Assembly (NCBI GenBank): GCA_002788515.1
Contig: PFRJ01000111.1
Location: 1-13,287, forward strand
Length of the DNA: 13,287 bases
Source: Nitrosopumilales archaeon CG_4_9_14_0_2_um_filter_34_16
GTDB lineage: Archaea; Thermoproteota; Nitrososphaeria; Nitrososphaerales; Nitrosopumilaceae
Reading direction: 5' to 3'
This document shows positions 7,700 to 13,287 of the stretch, one piece after another. Numbering within the stretch: the stretch's first letter is position 1; each line of letters opens with the position of its first letter. A program made the translations under genes and the position numbers. The notes beneath the pieces were generated by a model. It saw only the letters and a program-made list of their open reading frames with translations, was not told the origin of the DNA and made no database searches.

Positions 7700-7879
7700 T
7701 CATTGATCGGTGGATTCACCAAAGATTTTCTCAATCATTGTTAATCCATCACATGACACACATTTTGTCATATTTACAAATAAAACATCACCTTCCTTGA
7801 ACTTGCGTTTTACCTGCATTCCACATTTTGTACATTGTTCAATAGTGTATGCCACAGTAATTTTTTTCTTAGAAAACAT
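7700..7879 (-). CDS. 59-residue Cys4 protein coupled to the DUF1512 gene
   Basis: This small basic protein carries two CxxC knuckles, CTKC (C16, C19) and CVSC (C40, C43), around a short beta hairpin (QVKRKFKEGDVLFVN), a probable zinc-binding fold. Its ATG shares one base with the TAA of the upstream gene (TAATG at 7877-7881), a standard translational-coupling junction. It is therefore almost certainly made from the DUF1512 mRNA. I do not recognise a named family. The coupling suggests it works with, or in proportion to, the DUF1512 protein. It ends 9 bases from the convergent 37-residue zinc-ribbon gene. Confidence 0.75.
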   Translation of the reverse strand: MFSKKKITVAYTIEQCTKCGMQVKRKFKEGDVLFVNMTKCVSCDGLTMIEKIFGESTDQ

Positions 7880-9000
7880 TATTGTGGAACTCCTGCGGTA
7901 TTTCCAACTCCGATTATCACCACAGATTGACCTTGGGTGGTGTTTTCTCGAATCATATCATAAACTTGAACACAAACATCATCAGCAGTATCAGCAATTT
8001 CTTTTGTCATCAAAGTAATTGCCTCTTTGACAGATTGCTTAATTACAATTGAAAATATCGGAATAGCATTATTTGTTGCAATTGCTTCAATTTGAAATTT
8101 CTCAGTGCCAATACCACCAATAGCAGCACCAAAACCCTGAGCAATTGATGCAGAGCTTTCGCCCTCCATCTTTAATGCAGCATCTATCATGATTATTGCA
8201 TCAGGTTTATCGTTAGAGACAATAATTTCTAATGCATCCGCAGGTCTACCAACAGTAGAACCAGGACCTTCTGCTTTTAGAAGTAACAATTTTCTACCTT
8301 CAAAATCAATTTCTGAAGAAACAGTTTGAAAAGTAATGGAATTCTTTGTATTATTTAACATCATTTTGCCAACAACCATAGGACCTATTCCATCTCCAAT
8401 CGGTTGTCCTGTTTTAAATGCAGGAATCGCTTCTTTCATTGCTTCTGCCTGCTCCATAATGAAAGGAAGCATCATCTGTAAGGGTAAAATCAAAGGATAG
8501 TTGTTTTGTTTTTTTGCAGTCAAAAACATGTGGTTAACAATTTTGTAAATCATTTGTAAAGAGGATGCAATTTCAAGTAACGTCTGGACTTTGGTTAACT
8601 CAATATCATTCATTTCAGGAGAAAGGGATTTCACTTGAAGTCTTGTAAAATCTTCCCTTGATCTTACTATATGGTGAACTTTGTCAACAATTCCATTAGG
8701 ATCCATATCAACTGGCATGATTGTGAAATATTCTAAAAATCGATCAATTTTTTTTACAGGGTCATCGTTTGCTTTCAAAGTATGTTTTATGTAATTGATT
8801 AATTCAGTTCTTGATGTATCTCTAAAACTATCAAGTTTTTTAATAGCTTTTTTGATTTCACTTGAGGTGACAAGTAATTGAATACGTTGTCCATAAAACA
8901 CAAAGAGGATGATTGGAAGAATCCAAACCAACATCATTAGTGGATTAGAATCATCGCTCATCGAAAATAATTGATCAAAGTCAAAAGATGTGAAATTCAC
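7879..9000 (-). CDS. DUF1512 family membrane-anchored protein
   Basis: This 373-residue protein matches the archaeal DUF1512 family in length and sequence style; the family has no established function. It has one N-terminal membrane helix (about 21-37, LMMLVWILPIILFVFYG), then helical segments rich in lysine, and a C-terminal globular half. That half contains IGDGIGPMVVGK (201-212), AEGPGSTVGRPADALE (243-258), IDAALKMEGE (272-281), FGAAIGGIGTEK (290-301) and a closing VVIIGVGNTAGVPQ. The GDGIG and glycine-rich turns suggest a nucleotide- or phosphate-binding site, but this is inference. The start is the GTG at 9000, since a TATA-like element lies about 29 bases upstream. The ATG at 8961 (codon 14) is an alternative that keeps the helix. 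It heads an operon with the 59-residue Cys4 gene. Confidence 0.85.
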   Translation of the reverse strand: MNFTSFDFDQLFSMSDDSNPLMMLVWILPIILFVFYGQRIQLLVTSSEIKKAIKKLDSFRDTSRTELINYIKHTLKANDDPVKKIDRFLEYFTIMPVDMDPNGIVDKVHHIVRSREDFTRLQVKSLSPEMNDIELTKVQTLLEIASSLQMIYKIVNHMFLTAKKQNNYPLILPLQMMLPFIMEQAEAMKEAIPAFKTGQPIGDGIGPMVVGKMMLNNTKNSITFQTVSSEIDFEGRKLLLLKAEGPGSTVGRPADALEIIVSNDKPDAIIMIDAALKMEGESSASIAQGFGAAIGGIGTEKFQIEAIATNNAIPIFSIVIKQSVKEAITLMTKEIADTADDVCVQVYDMIRENTTQGQSVVIIGVGNTAGVPQ

Positions 9001-9023
9001 TAGGATCAGCGTTTATTCGAACC

Positions 9024-9033
9024 AAATTAAAAC
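9024..9033 (-). promoter_or_regulatory. TATA box of the DUF1512 operon
   Basis: GTTTTAATTT on the minus strand is centred about 29 bases before the GTG at 9000. The predicted transcript starts a few bases before or at that codon. Confidence 0.45.
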
Positions 9034-9106
9034 ATTCGTTCCAAACCCAAAGAGGCAGATCATATTGTAGAAAAAAGTGGGTTTAAGGGCAAAATAATGG
9101 CGAGTG

Positions 9107-9118
9107 CTTTTATTATAG
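9107..9118 (+). promoter_or_regulatory. tbp: TATA box of the TBP gene
   Basis: CTTTTATTATAG is centred about 29 bases before the ATG at 9142, which predicts a leaderless or one-to-three-base-leader mRNA. The element lies after the more upstream ATG at 9097, so that codon would not be on the transcript. If correct, TBP binds the promoter of its own gene, as for any TATA promoter. Confidence 0.55.
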
Positions 9119-9141
9119 TTAAAATACAAAAAAAGCCAAAT

Positions 9142-9702
9142 ATGCCACAAACAAAACCAATCGTGAGTGTAGAAAATGTTGTAGCTTCTGCAGATGTAAT
9201 GCAAAAGATGGATTTGAACGAAATCACTAGAACATTTCCAGATGTAGAATATCATCCGGATCAATTCCCAGGACTGGTGTTTAGATTAAAGACTCCAAAA
9301 ACTGCAACATTGATTTTCACTTCAGGTAAAATGGTATGTACAGGTTCTAAATCTGAAGAGATGGCAAGAAAGGCTGTGAAAACAGTAGTACAAAAACTTC
9401 GAAAAGGTGGAATTAAAGTAAAAAAAGATGCAGTAGTAACAGTTCAAAATATCGTTGCATCCATCAATCTAGGCGGAAAAATCCATTTAGAACAAGCAGC
9501 AAGAACATTGCCACGAAGTATGTACGAACCAGAACAATTTCCTGGACTTATTCATAGAATGTTAGATCCAAAAACGGTGATTTTATTATTCTCTTCAGGA
9601 AAACTTGTATGTACAGGAGCAAAACACGAACCAGATGTATACAGGTCTGTAAATAACTTACATGCACTACTTGAAGAAAAAGGATTAATGATTTATGATT
9701 AA
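9142..9702 (+). CDS. tbp: TATA-binding protein (TBP)
   Basis: This general transcription factor bends box A DNA and recruits TFB and RNA polymerase. The 186-residue protein shows the two-fold internal repeat of the TBP saddle: EYHPDQFPGLVFRL with TSGKMVCTG in the first half (36-68) and MYEPEQFPGLIHRM with SSGKLVCTG in the second (127-159). Each is followed by the expected amphipathic helix. The start is the ATG at 9142 (MPQTKPIVSVENVVAS), the usual TBP beginning. A longer reading from 9097 adds 15 residues that lie over the promoter. The C-terminus (GLMIYD) is short and lacks the strongly acidic tail of many euryarchaeal TBPs. A perfect inverted repeat covers the stop codon. Confidence 0.97.
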   Translation: MPQTKPIVSVENVVASADVMQKMDLNEITRTFPDVEYHPDQFPGLVFRLKTPKTATLIFTSGKMVCTGSKSEEMARKAVKTVVQKLRKGGIKVKKDAVVTVQNIVASINLGGKIHLEQAARTLPRSMYEPEQFPGLIHRMLDPKTVILLFSSGKLVCTGAKHEPDVYRSVNNLHALLEEKGLMIYD

Positions 9703-9731
9703 AATCATAAATCTACTTTCATTCATTTTTA
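9690..9731 (+). terminator. Hairpin plus T-rich tract at the TBP 3' end
   Basis: GATTTATGATT (9690-9700) and AATCATAAATC (9703-9713) are perfect 11-base inverted copies with a 2-base gap, effectively a 10-pair stem with a 4-base loop. The TBP stop codon TAA (9700-9702) lies in the loop region. A T-rich tract (9717-9731) follows. Archaeal RNA polymerase usually needs only the T-tract, so the perfect hairpin is extra and could also protect the mRNA end. Confidence 0.55.
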
Positions 9732-9748
9732 TCTAGAAAAATTTGCAA

Positions 9749-9780
9749 ATTAAAAAATACCAAAAAAGAATTTTAAAAAA
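9749..9780 (-). terminator. T-runs downstream of the MetRS-beta-like gene
   Basis: Read on the minus strand, three runs of six T's (from 9775-9780, 9762-9767 and 9752-9757) begin just after the stop codon at 9785. This is the poly-T pattern of archaeal intrinsic termination and faces the TBP terminator. Confidence 0.5.
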
Positions 9781-9784
9781 TAAA

Positions 9785-10114
9785 TTATTTAATTGGGCTT
9801 CCTAACGGTACATCTTCAGTGACAGTTAGCCAAAAGGGTTTATCATCGACATCAGCAGCTAACAACATTGCGTTTGATTCAACACCAGCCATTTTTTTAG
9901 GTTCTAGATTTGCAATCACAATAACAGTTTTTCCGACAATATCTTCAGGTTGGTAATATTGTGCACCACCAATTATAACATCACGCTGATCACCATTTCC
10001 CAGATCAATTCTTCCTTTGATAATTCTAGATTTGCCTTCAATAGGTTCAGTTCCAATAATTCTTGCAACTCGAATGTCTAATTTTGCAAAATCATCATAC
10101 GATACAGTAGACAT
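9785..10114 (-). CDS. tRNA-binding OB-fold protein, MetRS beta-subunit-like
   Basis: This standalone tRNA-binding domain of 109 residues belongs to the family that includes the C-terminal domain of bacterial MetRS, Arc1p/EMAP II and CsaA. Visible signatures are FAKLDIRVARIIGTEPIEG near the N-terminus, IIGGAQYYQPEDIVGKTVIVIANL in the middle (in place of the usual VSGI/AQ strand), and EPKKMAGVESNAMLLAA. In archaea such proteins are often annotated as a separate beta subunit of methionyl-tRNA synthetase and would raise tRNA affinity in trans. A GTG at 10123 gives three more residues, but the TATA box at 10134-10143 puts the transcript start at about 10112, so I prefer the ATG at 10114. Convergent with TBP. 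Confidence 0.88.
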   Translation of the reverse strand: MSTVSYDDFAKLDIRVARIIGTEPIEGKSRIIKGRIDLGNGDQRDVIIGGAQYYQPEDIVGKTVIVIANLEPKKMAGVESNAMLLAADVDDKPFWLTVTEDVPLGSPIK

Positions 10115-10133
10115 AACAGACACTAATTTGCCC

Positions 10134-10143
10134 AGTTAAAATG
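10134..10143 (-). promoter_or_regulatory. TATA box of the MetRS-beta-like gene
   Basis: CATTTTAACT on the minus strand is centred about 24-26 bases before the ATG at 10114, predicting a leaderless mRNA. It lies in the 40-base gap after the 71-residue gene, so the two co-directional genes need not be one operon. Confidence 0.45.
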
Positions 10144-10154
10144 AATTTCGAATA

Positions 10155-10370
10155 TCATTGTAATTCTTTTTTATTTATTCCACTAGTTTCAATTTCATAT
10201 CGGAGTGCGGCAGGAATTTCCATGTATTTTTTATTAACCAATTCAATAATTTGATCTTCAGGCACGTTGACTTTTTTCAATAATTTACCACGTTGATGAG
10301 CATATGCATTTTTCCAAAAACCAGCACCATCCAAAGTTTCAATTTTTGGCATGTATTTTGTGGGATTCAT
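10155..10370 (-). CDS. Small hypothetical protein, 71 residues
   Basis: I do not recognise a family. The protein is small, basic and soluble-looking, with no cysteines and no membrane segment. It has GFWKNAYAHQRGKLLKK (17-33), then a predicted helix (PEDQIIELVNKKYMEIP) and LRYEIETSGI. Codon use and composition match its neighbours, and the reading is free of oddities, so a real gene is likely. The start could be the ATG at 10370, or the ATG at 10352 (codon 7, MPKIETLDGAG), because a TATA-like TTAAAATTTAAAAGA at 10373-10387 would start transcription near 10352-10357. If instead the transcript begins near 10470, the structured element at 10390-10468 forms its leader. Confidence 0.7.
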   Translation of the reverse strand: MNPTKYMPKIETLDGAGFWKNAYAHQRGKLLKKVNVPEDQIIELVNKKYMEIPAALRYEIETSGINKKELQ

Positions 10371-10389
10371 TTTCTTTTAAATTTTAAGT

Positions 10390-10468
10390 GACTGTGACGG
10401 AAGATTGGTAAACGCCATTGGAACTGGAGTTAATGTTCCGGATTTTAGGCATGTTACCCATCACAGTC
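10390..10468 (-). ncRNA. Candidate structured RNA or 5' leader (nested long hairpin)
   Basis: Three nested helices close on one another. P1 is GACTGTGA/TCACAGTC, a perfect 8 base pairs (10461-10468 with 10390-10397). P2 pairs 10453-10458 with 10407-10413 (one bulge) and 10448-10450 with 10414-10416. P3 is GGAAC/GTTCC, a perfect 5 pairs (10435-10439 with 10420-10424) around a 10-base loop. Asymmetric internal loops separate them. The minus strand is favoured because a strong TATA box (10491-10503) lies about 27-29 bases before the first P1 base. The element ends 19 bases before the 71-residue gene, so it may be a free small RNA or a cis-acting leader. It is not a tRNA: there is no TTC-type T-loop. 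It also does not show clear C/D boxes or an H/ACA layout. Confidence 0.5.
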
Positions 10469-10490
10469 TATTTGAGATGAAACAGGAATC

Positions 10491-10503
10491 TAATATATTT
10501 AAT
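10491..10503. promoter_or_regulatory. Near-symmetric TATA element, probably bidirectional
   Basis: TAATATATTTAAT reads as a good box A in both directions. Rightward, its centre is about 29 bases before the ATG at 10526, predicting a leaderless SRPBCC mRNA. Leftward, the same distance reaches about 10468-10471, the first bases of the structured RNA. Confidence 0.55.
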
Positions 10504-10525
10504 GCGGAATAAAGGATTGCAGCAC

Positions 10526-10942
10526 ATGGCTGTAATTCAGGTAGAAGTGGAAATTGATGCACCAATTGACAAAGTATGGGCGGTGGTTTCAGACATAGAT
10601 AATGAACCCAAGTTTTGGAAGGGAACAAAAGAAGTTAAAAATATTTCAAAGGAAGGAAACACGATAAACAGAGAAGTTACAATCGCATTTAGGGATCAAA
10701 AATGCCTACAGCAAGTAAAAATTTATCCTAAAGAGAAAATCAAAGTTAAGTTTATCAAAGGAATAATCAATGGTGAAAAAATAGTATCTCTTACTGCAAA
10801 AGACGAAAAAACTATTCTCTTGACATATTGGAACATTAAACTGACAGGCATGATGGGGATGTTTACAGGGGCAATAAAAAATCACATCAAAAGCGGTACA
10901 GAGCAAGCTATGCAAAGCATCAAAGAAGAGATAGAGCGATAA
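10526..10942 (+). CDS. SRPBCC (START-like) ligand-binding family protein
   Basis: This 138-residue protein has the SRPBCC helix-grip opening: a beta strand VIQVEVEIDAPIDKVWAVVSDI followed by the W-containing turn PKFWKGTKEV. Alternating beta strands (NREVTIAF, CLQQVKIYP, KIKVKFIKG, TILLTYWNIKL) and a long C-terminal helix (IKSGTEQAMQSIKEEIER) complete the fold. These domains form a deep hydrophobic cavity and bind lipids, polyketides or isoprenoids, or act as cyclases; no catalytic residue can be pointed to here. The start at 10526 is chosen because the TATA box overlaps the alternative ATG at 10502. It ends 3 bases before a membrane glycosyltransferase gene, so the two form an operon, and a role with a lipid-linked substrate is a reasonable inference. 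Confidence 0.82.
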   Translation: MAVIQVEVEIDAPIDKVWAVVSDIDNEPKFWKGTKEVKNISKEGNTINREVTIAFRDQKCLQQVKIYPKEKIKVKFIKGIINGEKIVSLTAKDEKTILLTYWNIKLTGMMGMFTGAIKNHIKSGTEQAMQSIKEEIER

Positions 10943-10945
10943 CAT

Positions 10946-12154
10946 ATGGAAATAATTTTTGATTTTTTCAATTATATTCTAACTGCAATTTTAATTGGAA
11001 TTTCAGGAGCGTGGATATTTCTCATCAAATCAATGATAGAATCATCCAAACTTTCACCATATCTAGACAAATTTGAAAACATTTCTAAAGCCACTCCCAA
11101 AGTGTCAGTTATTCTTCCAGCAAGAAATGAAGAAAAATTTCTTGGAAATTGTTTAGAGTCACTATTAGATCAAGACTATGAAAATTACGAGATCATTGTA
11201 ATAGATGATTCATCTGAGGATTCAACTGGAAAGATAATTTCAGACTTTGCTAAAAAAAATTCCAAAGTCATTCATGTACCTGCAAGAGCAAAACCTGAAG
11301 GATGGATGGGTAAAAACTGGGCATGTATGGAAGGATATAGAAGAGCGTCAGGAGATATTTTGTTATTTACAGATGCAGACACACAACATTCTAGGAATGT
11401 GATATCATTAGCAGTTGCACATTTAATTTCATTACATTTAGATGCACTATCTGTAATTCCAAAAATGTTAACATTTGATTTTTGGACAAACATATCACTT
11501 CCAATGATATCTACATTTCTACATACTAGATTTTCAGCATTAAATGTAAACAATCCCTCAAAGAAAACAGCATATTTCTTTGGAAGTTTTTTCATCATGA
11601 AAAAAAATACATACGAAGATGTAGGAATGCATGAAGGCGTAAAACATGAAATCATTGAGGATGGAGCGCTTGGTAGAAAGGTCAAAGAAGCAGGTTATAA
11701 AATTAGAATGGTGAGAGGAGAGCACCTAATTAACGCAGTATGGGCCAGAGACAAAACCACACTGTGGAATGCACTTAAGAGATTAATGATTCCTTTGTAT
11801 TTACAAAGTGAAAAAATTGCAATAGGAAGTTGCTTTGCCACATTATTTTTGTTGTTTGTACCTTTTCCAATTTTTGCAACATCAATTTTTTTACCTGTTG
11901 AAACCATATCTGCAAAAATACTTTGTATATCAGCTGCACTTGCATCATTTTTGATTTATGTTGGTGCAATAATAGAAACCAAAATCATGCTCAGATTACG
12001 ATTGATTTATGCATTATTTGCTCCACTGGGTGGACTGATAGTAATTTCAGGATTTTTTACCGGGTTATTTCAAGCAAAAAAAGCATCATCAATTTCATGG
12101 AGAGGAAGAAGTTATTCTATGAAAGATCATATCCAGAATTCAATCAGAGTATAG
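10946..12154 (+). CDS. Membrane glycosyltransferase family 2 (CrtQ/HpnB-like)
   Basis: This 402-residue processive-type GT-A enzyme is tethered by an N-terminal helix (about 7-28), with three helices near the C-terminus (about 291-314, 322-344, 352-375). Catalytic-domain marks are VSVILPARNEEKFLGNCLES (53-72), the nucleotide-sugar DD (87-88), the metal-binding DAD (143-145) and the base motif EIIEDG (235-240). GWMGKNWACMEG (119-130) and the tail ISWRGRSY (383-390) are typical of the CrtQ carotenoid glycosyltransferase and hopanoid-associated HpnB group. It should transfer a sugar from a nucleotide donor to a lipid or isoprenoid acceptor on the cytoplasmic face; the acceptor is unknown. It begins 3 bases after the SRPBCC gene and is followed 37 bases later by the HtrA-like protease. 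Confidence 0.9.
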   Translation: MEIIFDFFNYILTAILIGISGAWIFLIKSMIESSKLSPYLDKFENISKATPKVSVILPARNEEKFLGNCLESLLDQDYENYEIIVIDDSSEDSTGKIISDFAKKNSKVIHVPARAKPEGWMGKNWACMEGYRRASGDILLFTDADTQHSRNVISLAVAHLISLHLDALSVIPKMLTFDFWTNISLPMISTFLHTRFSALNVNNPSKKTAYFFGSFFIMKKNTYEDVGMHEGVKHEIIEDGALGRKVKEAGYKIRMVRGEHLINAVWARDKTTLWNALKRLMIPLYLQSEKIAIGSCFATLFLLFVPFPIFATSIFLPVETISAKILCISAALASFLIYVGAIIETKIMLRLRLIYALFAPLGGLIVISGFFTGLFQAKKASSISWRGRSYSMKDHIQNSIRV

Positions 12155-12160
12155 TAATCC

Positions 12161-12169
12161 TTTTAGATA
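12161..12169 (+). promoter_or_regulatory. htrA: TATA box of the HtrA-like protease gene
   Basis: TTTTAGATA is centred about 27 bases before the ATG at 12192, placing transcription start at or one base before the start codon. The protease can thus be transcribed separately from the glycosyltransferase operon. Confidence 0.45.
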
Positions 12170-12191
12170 GAAAACAAAGAATAAAAAATCT

Positions 12192-13287
12192 ATGGACAAG
12201 TCAGGAGTATTTGTAGGTGGAGTTATTGGAGCCGCAATAACAATGGTAATTATCGCAGTATTATTTATCTCGCCTCCAGAAGCATTAAAATCAGATTCAG
12301 TAAAAATTAACGAACAAGTAATCAATGCAGTTGAAGCATCGTCACTTTACTCAAAAAAGTTATCATTAATCGAAATTTTTGAAAAATCAGAACCAGGCGT
12401 AGTAAGAGTAAATGTACAAAGAAATGAAACCGCCGAGGTGGTTGGAGGGGTAGGATCGGGATTTGTTTTTGATAAAAAAGGACACATCATTACAAATGCT
12501 CATGTCGTAAATGATGCAATCAAAGTTGTAGTAACATTTCTTGATGGAAGATCATACAATGCAGAAATCATAGGGGCAGACGAATATACAGACATTGCAG
12601 TAATCAAAGTTAACGCAGATTTAGCGCTTTTACACCCATTATTCATTGGAGATTCATCAAATCTAAAAGTAGGTGAACAAATAGCTGCAATTGGAAATCC
12701 ATTTGGATTATCAGGTTCTATGACTTCAGGAATTGTTAGCCAACTAGGAAGATTGCTTCCATCAGGTTCAGGATATTCAATTCCAGATGTAATTCAGACA
12801 GATGCTGCAATTAATCCAGGTAATTCTGGAGGTCCATTACTTAACATGCGAGGGGAAATCGTTGGCATAAACACAGCAATACAGTCAGCCACAGGAGAAT
12901 TTACCGGTGTTGGATTTTCAGTACCATCACAAACGGTTGCAAAAATTGTTCCAACATTAATTGAAAAAGGAGAATACAAGCATCCATGGATTGGAATTTC
13001 TGGAAGAGATATAGATCCAGATTTAGCAAAGGTTTTGAATTTAAACGAAGCCGTAGGGTTTTTAGTAATTACAGTCGTAGAGGACAGTCCAGCATTTGAT
13101 GCAGGATTAATTGGAAGTGACAAAACTACAGAAGTTGATGGAGTCAAATATCCAATTGGCGGAGATGTTATTTTATCAGTAGATGGTATCGATGTAAGAA
13201 AGATTGATGATATATTGATTCACCTACAAAGAGCAAAATCAGTTGGAGATGAAATGATTTTAGAAGTTTTACGAGATGGAAGAACTA
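12192..13287 (+). CDS. htrA: HtrA/DegP-type membrane-anchored serine protease, 3' truncated
   Basis: The frame is open for 365 codons to the window end. An N-terminal signal anchor (about 7-27, VGGVIGAAITMVIIAVLF) holds the enzyme on the membrane with its catalytic part outside. The S1C trypsin fold carries the full triad: H104 (TNAHVV), D134 (YTDIAVIKV) and S212 (NPGNSGGPL). A GNPFGLSGSMTSGIV stretch (168-182) is the typical HtrA activation-loop region. A PDZ domain starts at about 266 (WIGISGRDI), with YPIGGDVILSVDG at 320-332, and is cut by the window end, so whether one or two PDZ domains follow is unknown. HtrA proteases degrade or refold damaged exported proteins. It is likely leaderless from the TATA box above. 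Confidence 0.95.
   Translation, partial: MDKSGVFVGGVIGAAITMVIIAVLFISPPEALKSDSVKINEQVINAVEASSLYSKKLSLIEIFEKSEPGVVRVNVQRNETAEVVGGVGSGFVFDKKGHIITNAHVVNDAIKVVVTFLDGRSYNAEIIGADEYTDIAVIKVNADLALLHPLFIGDSSNLKVGEQIAAIGNPFGLSGSMTSGIVSQLGRLLPSGSGYSIPDVIQTDAAINPGNSGGPLLNMRGEIVGINTAIQSATGEFTGVGFSVPSQTVAKIVPTLIEKGEYKHPWIGISGRDIDPDLAKVLNLNEAVGFLVITVVEDSPAFDAGLIGSDKTTEVDGVKYPIGGDVILSVDGIDVRKIDDILIHLQRAKSVGDEMILEVLRDGRT

Noticed and set aside
7710..8018. A 102-codon plus-strand frame opposite the DUF1512 end and the 59-residue Cys4 gene
   Set aside because: It is antisense to two well-supported genes and has no domain-like content.
9097..9141. Fifteen extra N-terminal residues for TBP
   Set aside because: The stretch contains the TATA box of the gene, and the family normally begins near the ATG at 9142.
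10390..10468. Reading the nested hairpin as a tRNA, permuted tRNA, C/D or H/ACA guide RNA
   Set aside because: There is no TTC-type T-loop or 7-base anticodon loop, no C/D box pair, and no ACA at the required distance from a balanced pocket on either strand.
10502..10525. Eight extra N-terminal residues for the SRPBCC protein
   Set aside because: The upstream ATG touches the TATA box and would lie before the predicted transcription start.
11272..11969. Several minus-strand frames opposite the glycosyltransferase
   Set aside because: They are shadows of a clear coding frame with conserved catalytic motifs.
12794..13147. A 117-codon minus-strand frame opposite the HtrA protease
   Set aside because: The plus strand encodes the intact protease triad and PDZ start; the opposite frame has no recognisable protein.
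1..13287. Mobile elements, CRISPR arrays, prophage genes or toxin-antitoxin pairs
   Set aside because: No transposase, integrase, regularly spaced DNA repeats, target duplications or toxin motifs were seen, and base composition is even across the window.

Overview
This AT-rich window reads as a piece of an archaeal chromosome, most likely an ammonia-oxidising Thaumarchaeote (Nitrososphaerota, Nitrosopumilus-like). The archaeal call rests on a TATA-binding protein, a type II (archaeal/eukaryotic) methionine aminopeptidase, an archaeal Tsr3 rRNA-modification enzyme, a DUF1512 protein (an archaeal family), and box A/TATA elements about 25 bases before many start codons. The genus-level guess is inference from composition and gene style. 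Genes are tightly packed, no gap without a gene exceeds about 160 bases, and I see no insertion sequence, CRISPR array, integrase or other sign of recent transfer.

Layout. Positions 1-2202 (+) hold the 3' part of an ABC-transporter substrate-binding protein with a C-terminal membrane anchor. It converges on, and overlaps by 16 bases, tsr3 (2187-2687, -). Upstream of tsr3 on the same strand is a large exported protein (2713-5982, -) with a signal peptide, a lamin-tail domain and seven beta-sandwich-like repeats. A small membrane zinc-ribbon protein (6121-6360, -) and tRNA-Pro(UGG) (6509-6585, -) follow. The tRNA is divergent from methionine aminopeptidase (6658-7554, +), which is followed by a 37-residue zinc-ribbon ORF (7578-7691, +). 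On the minus strand a DUF1512 membrane protein (7879-9000) is translationally coupled to a 59-residue Cys4 protein (7700-7879). TBP (9142-9702, +) converges on a MetRS-beta-like tRNA-binding protein (9785-10114, -), which is preceded by an unrecognised 71-residue gene (10155-10370, -). The 10371-10525 gap contains a strong nested hairpin that looks like a structured RNA or leader. A rightward group follows: an SRPBCC protein (10526-10942), a membrane glycosyltransferase (10946-12154) and an HtrA-type membrane-anchored serine protease that runs off the end (12192-13287).

How it fits together. Much of the window is information processing and protein maturation: TBP, tRNA-Pro, tRNA-binding OB-fold protein, rRNA acp-transferase and N-terminal Met removal. 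The rest is the cell envelope: a solute receptor, a giant exported repeat protein, a glycosyltransferase and a surface protease. Many start codons lie where transcription from the nearest TATA box should begin, so leaderless mRNAs appear common here. I used that to choose starts for TBP, the SRPBCC protein, the MetRS-beta-like protein and HtrA. The observations most worth a second look are the structured RNA at about 10390-10468, the seven-repeat lamin-tail protein, the substrate-binding protein that seems to begin a second module after finishing the first, and a perfect inverted repeat with a T-rich tail on the TBP stop codon.
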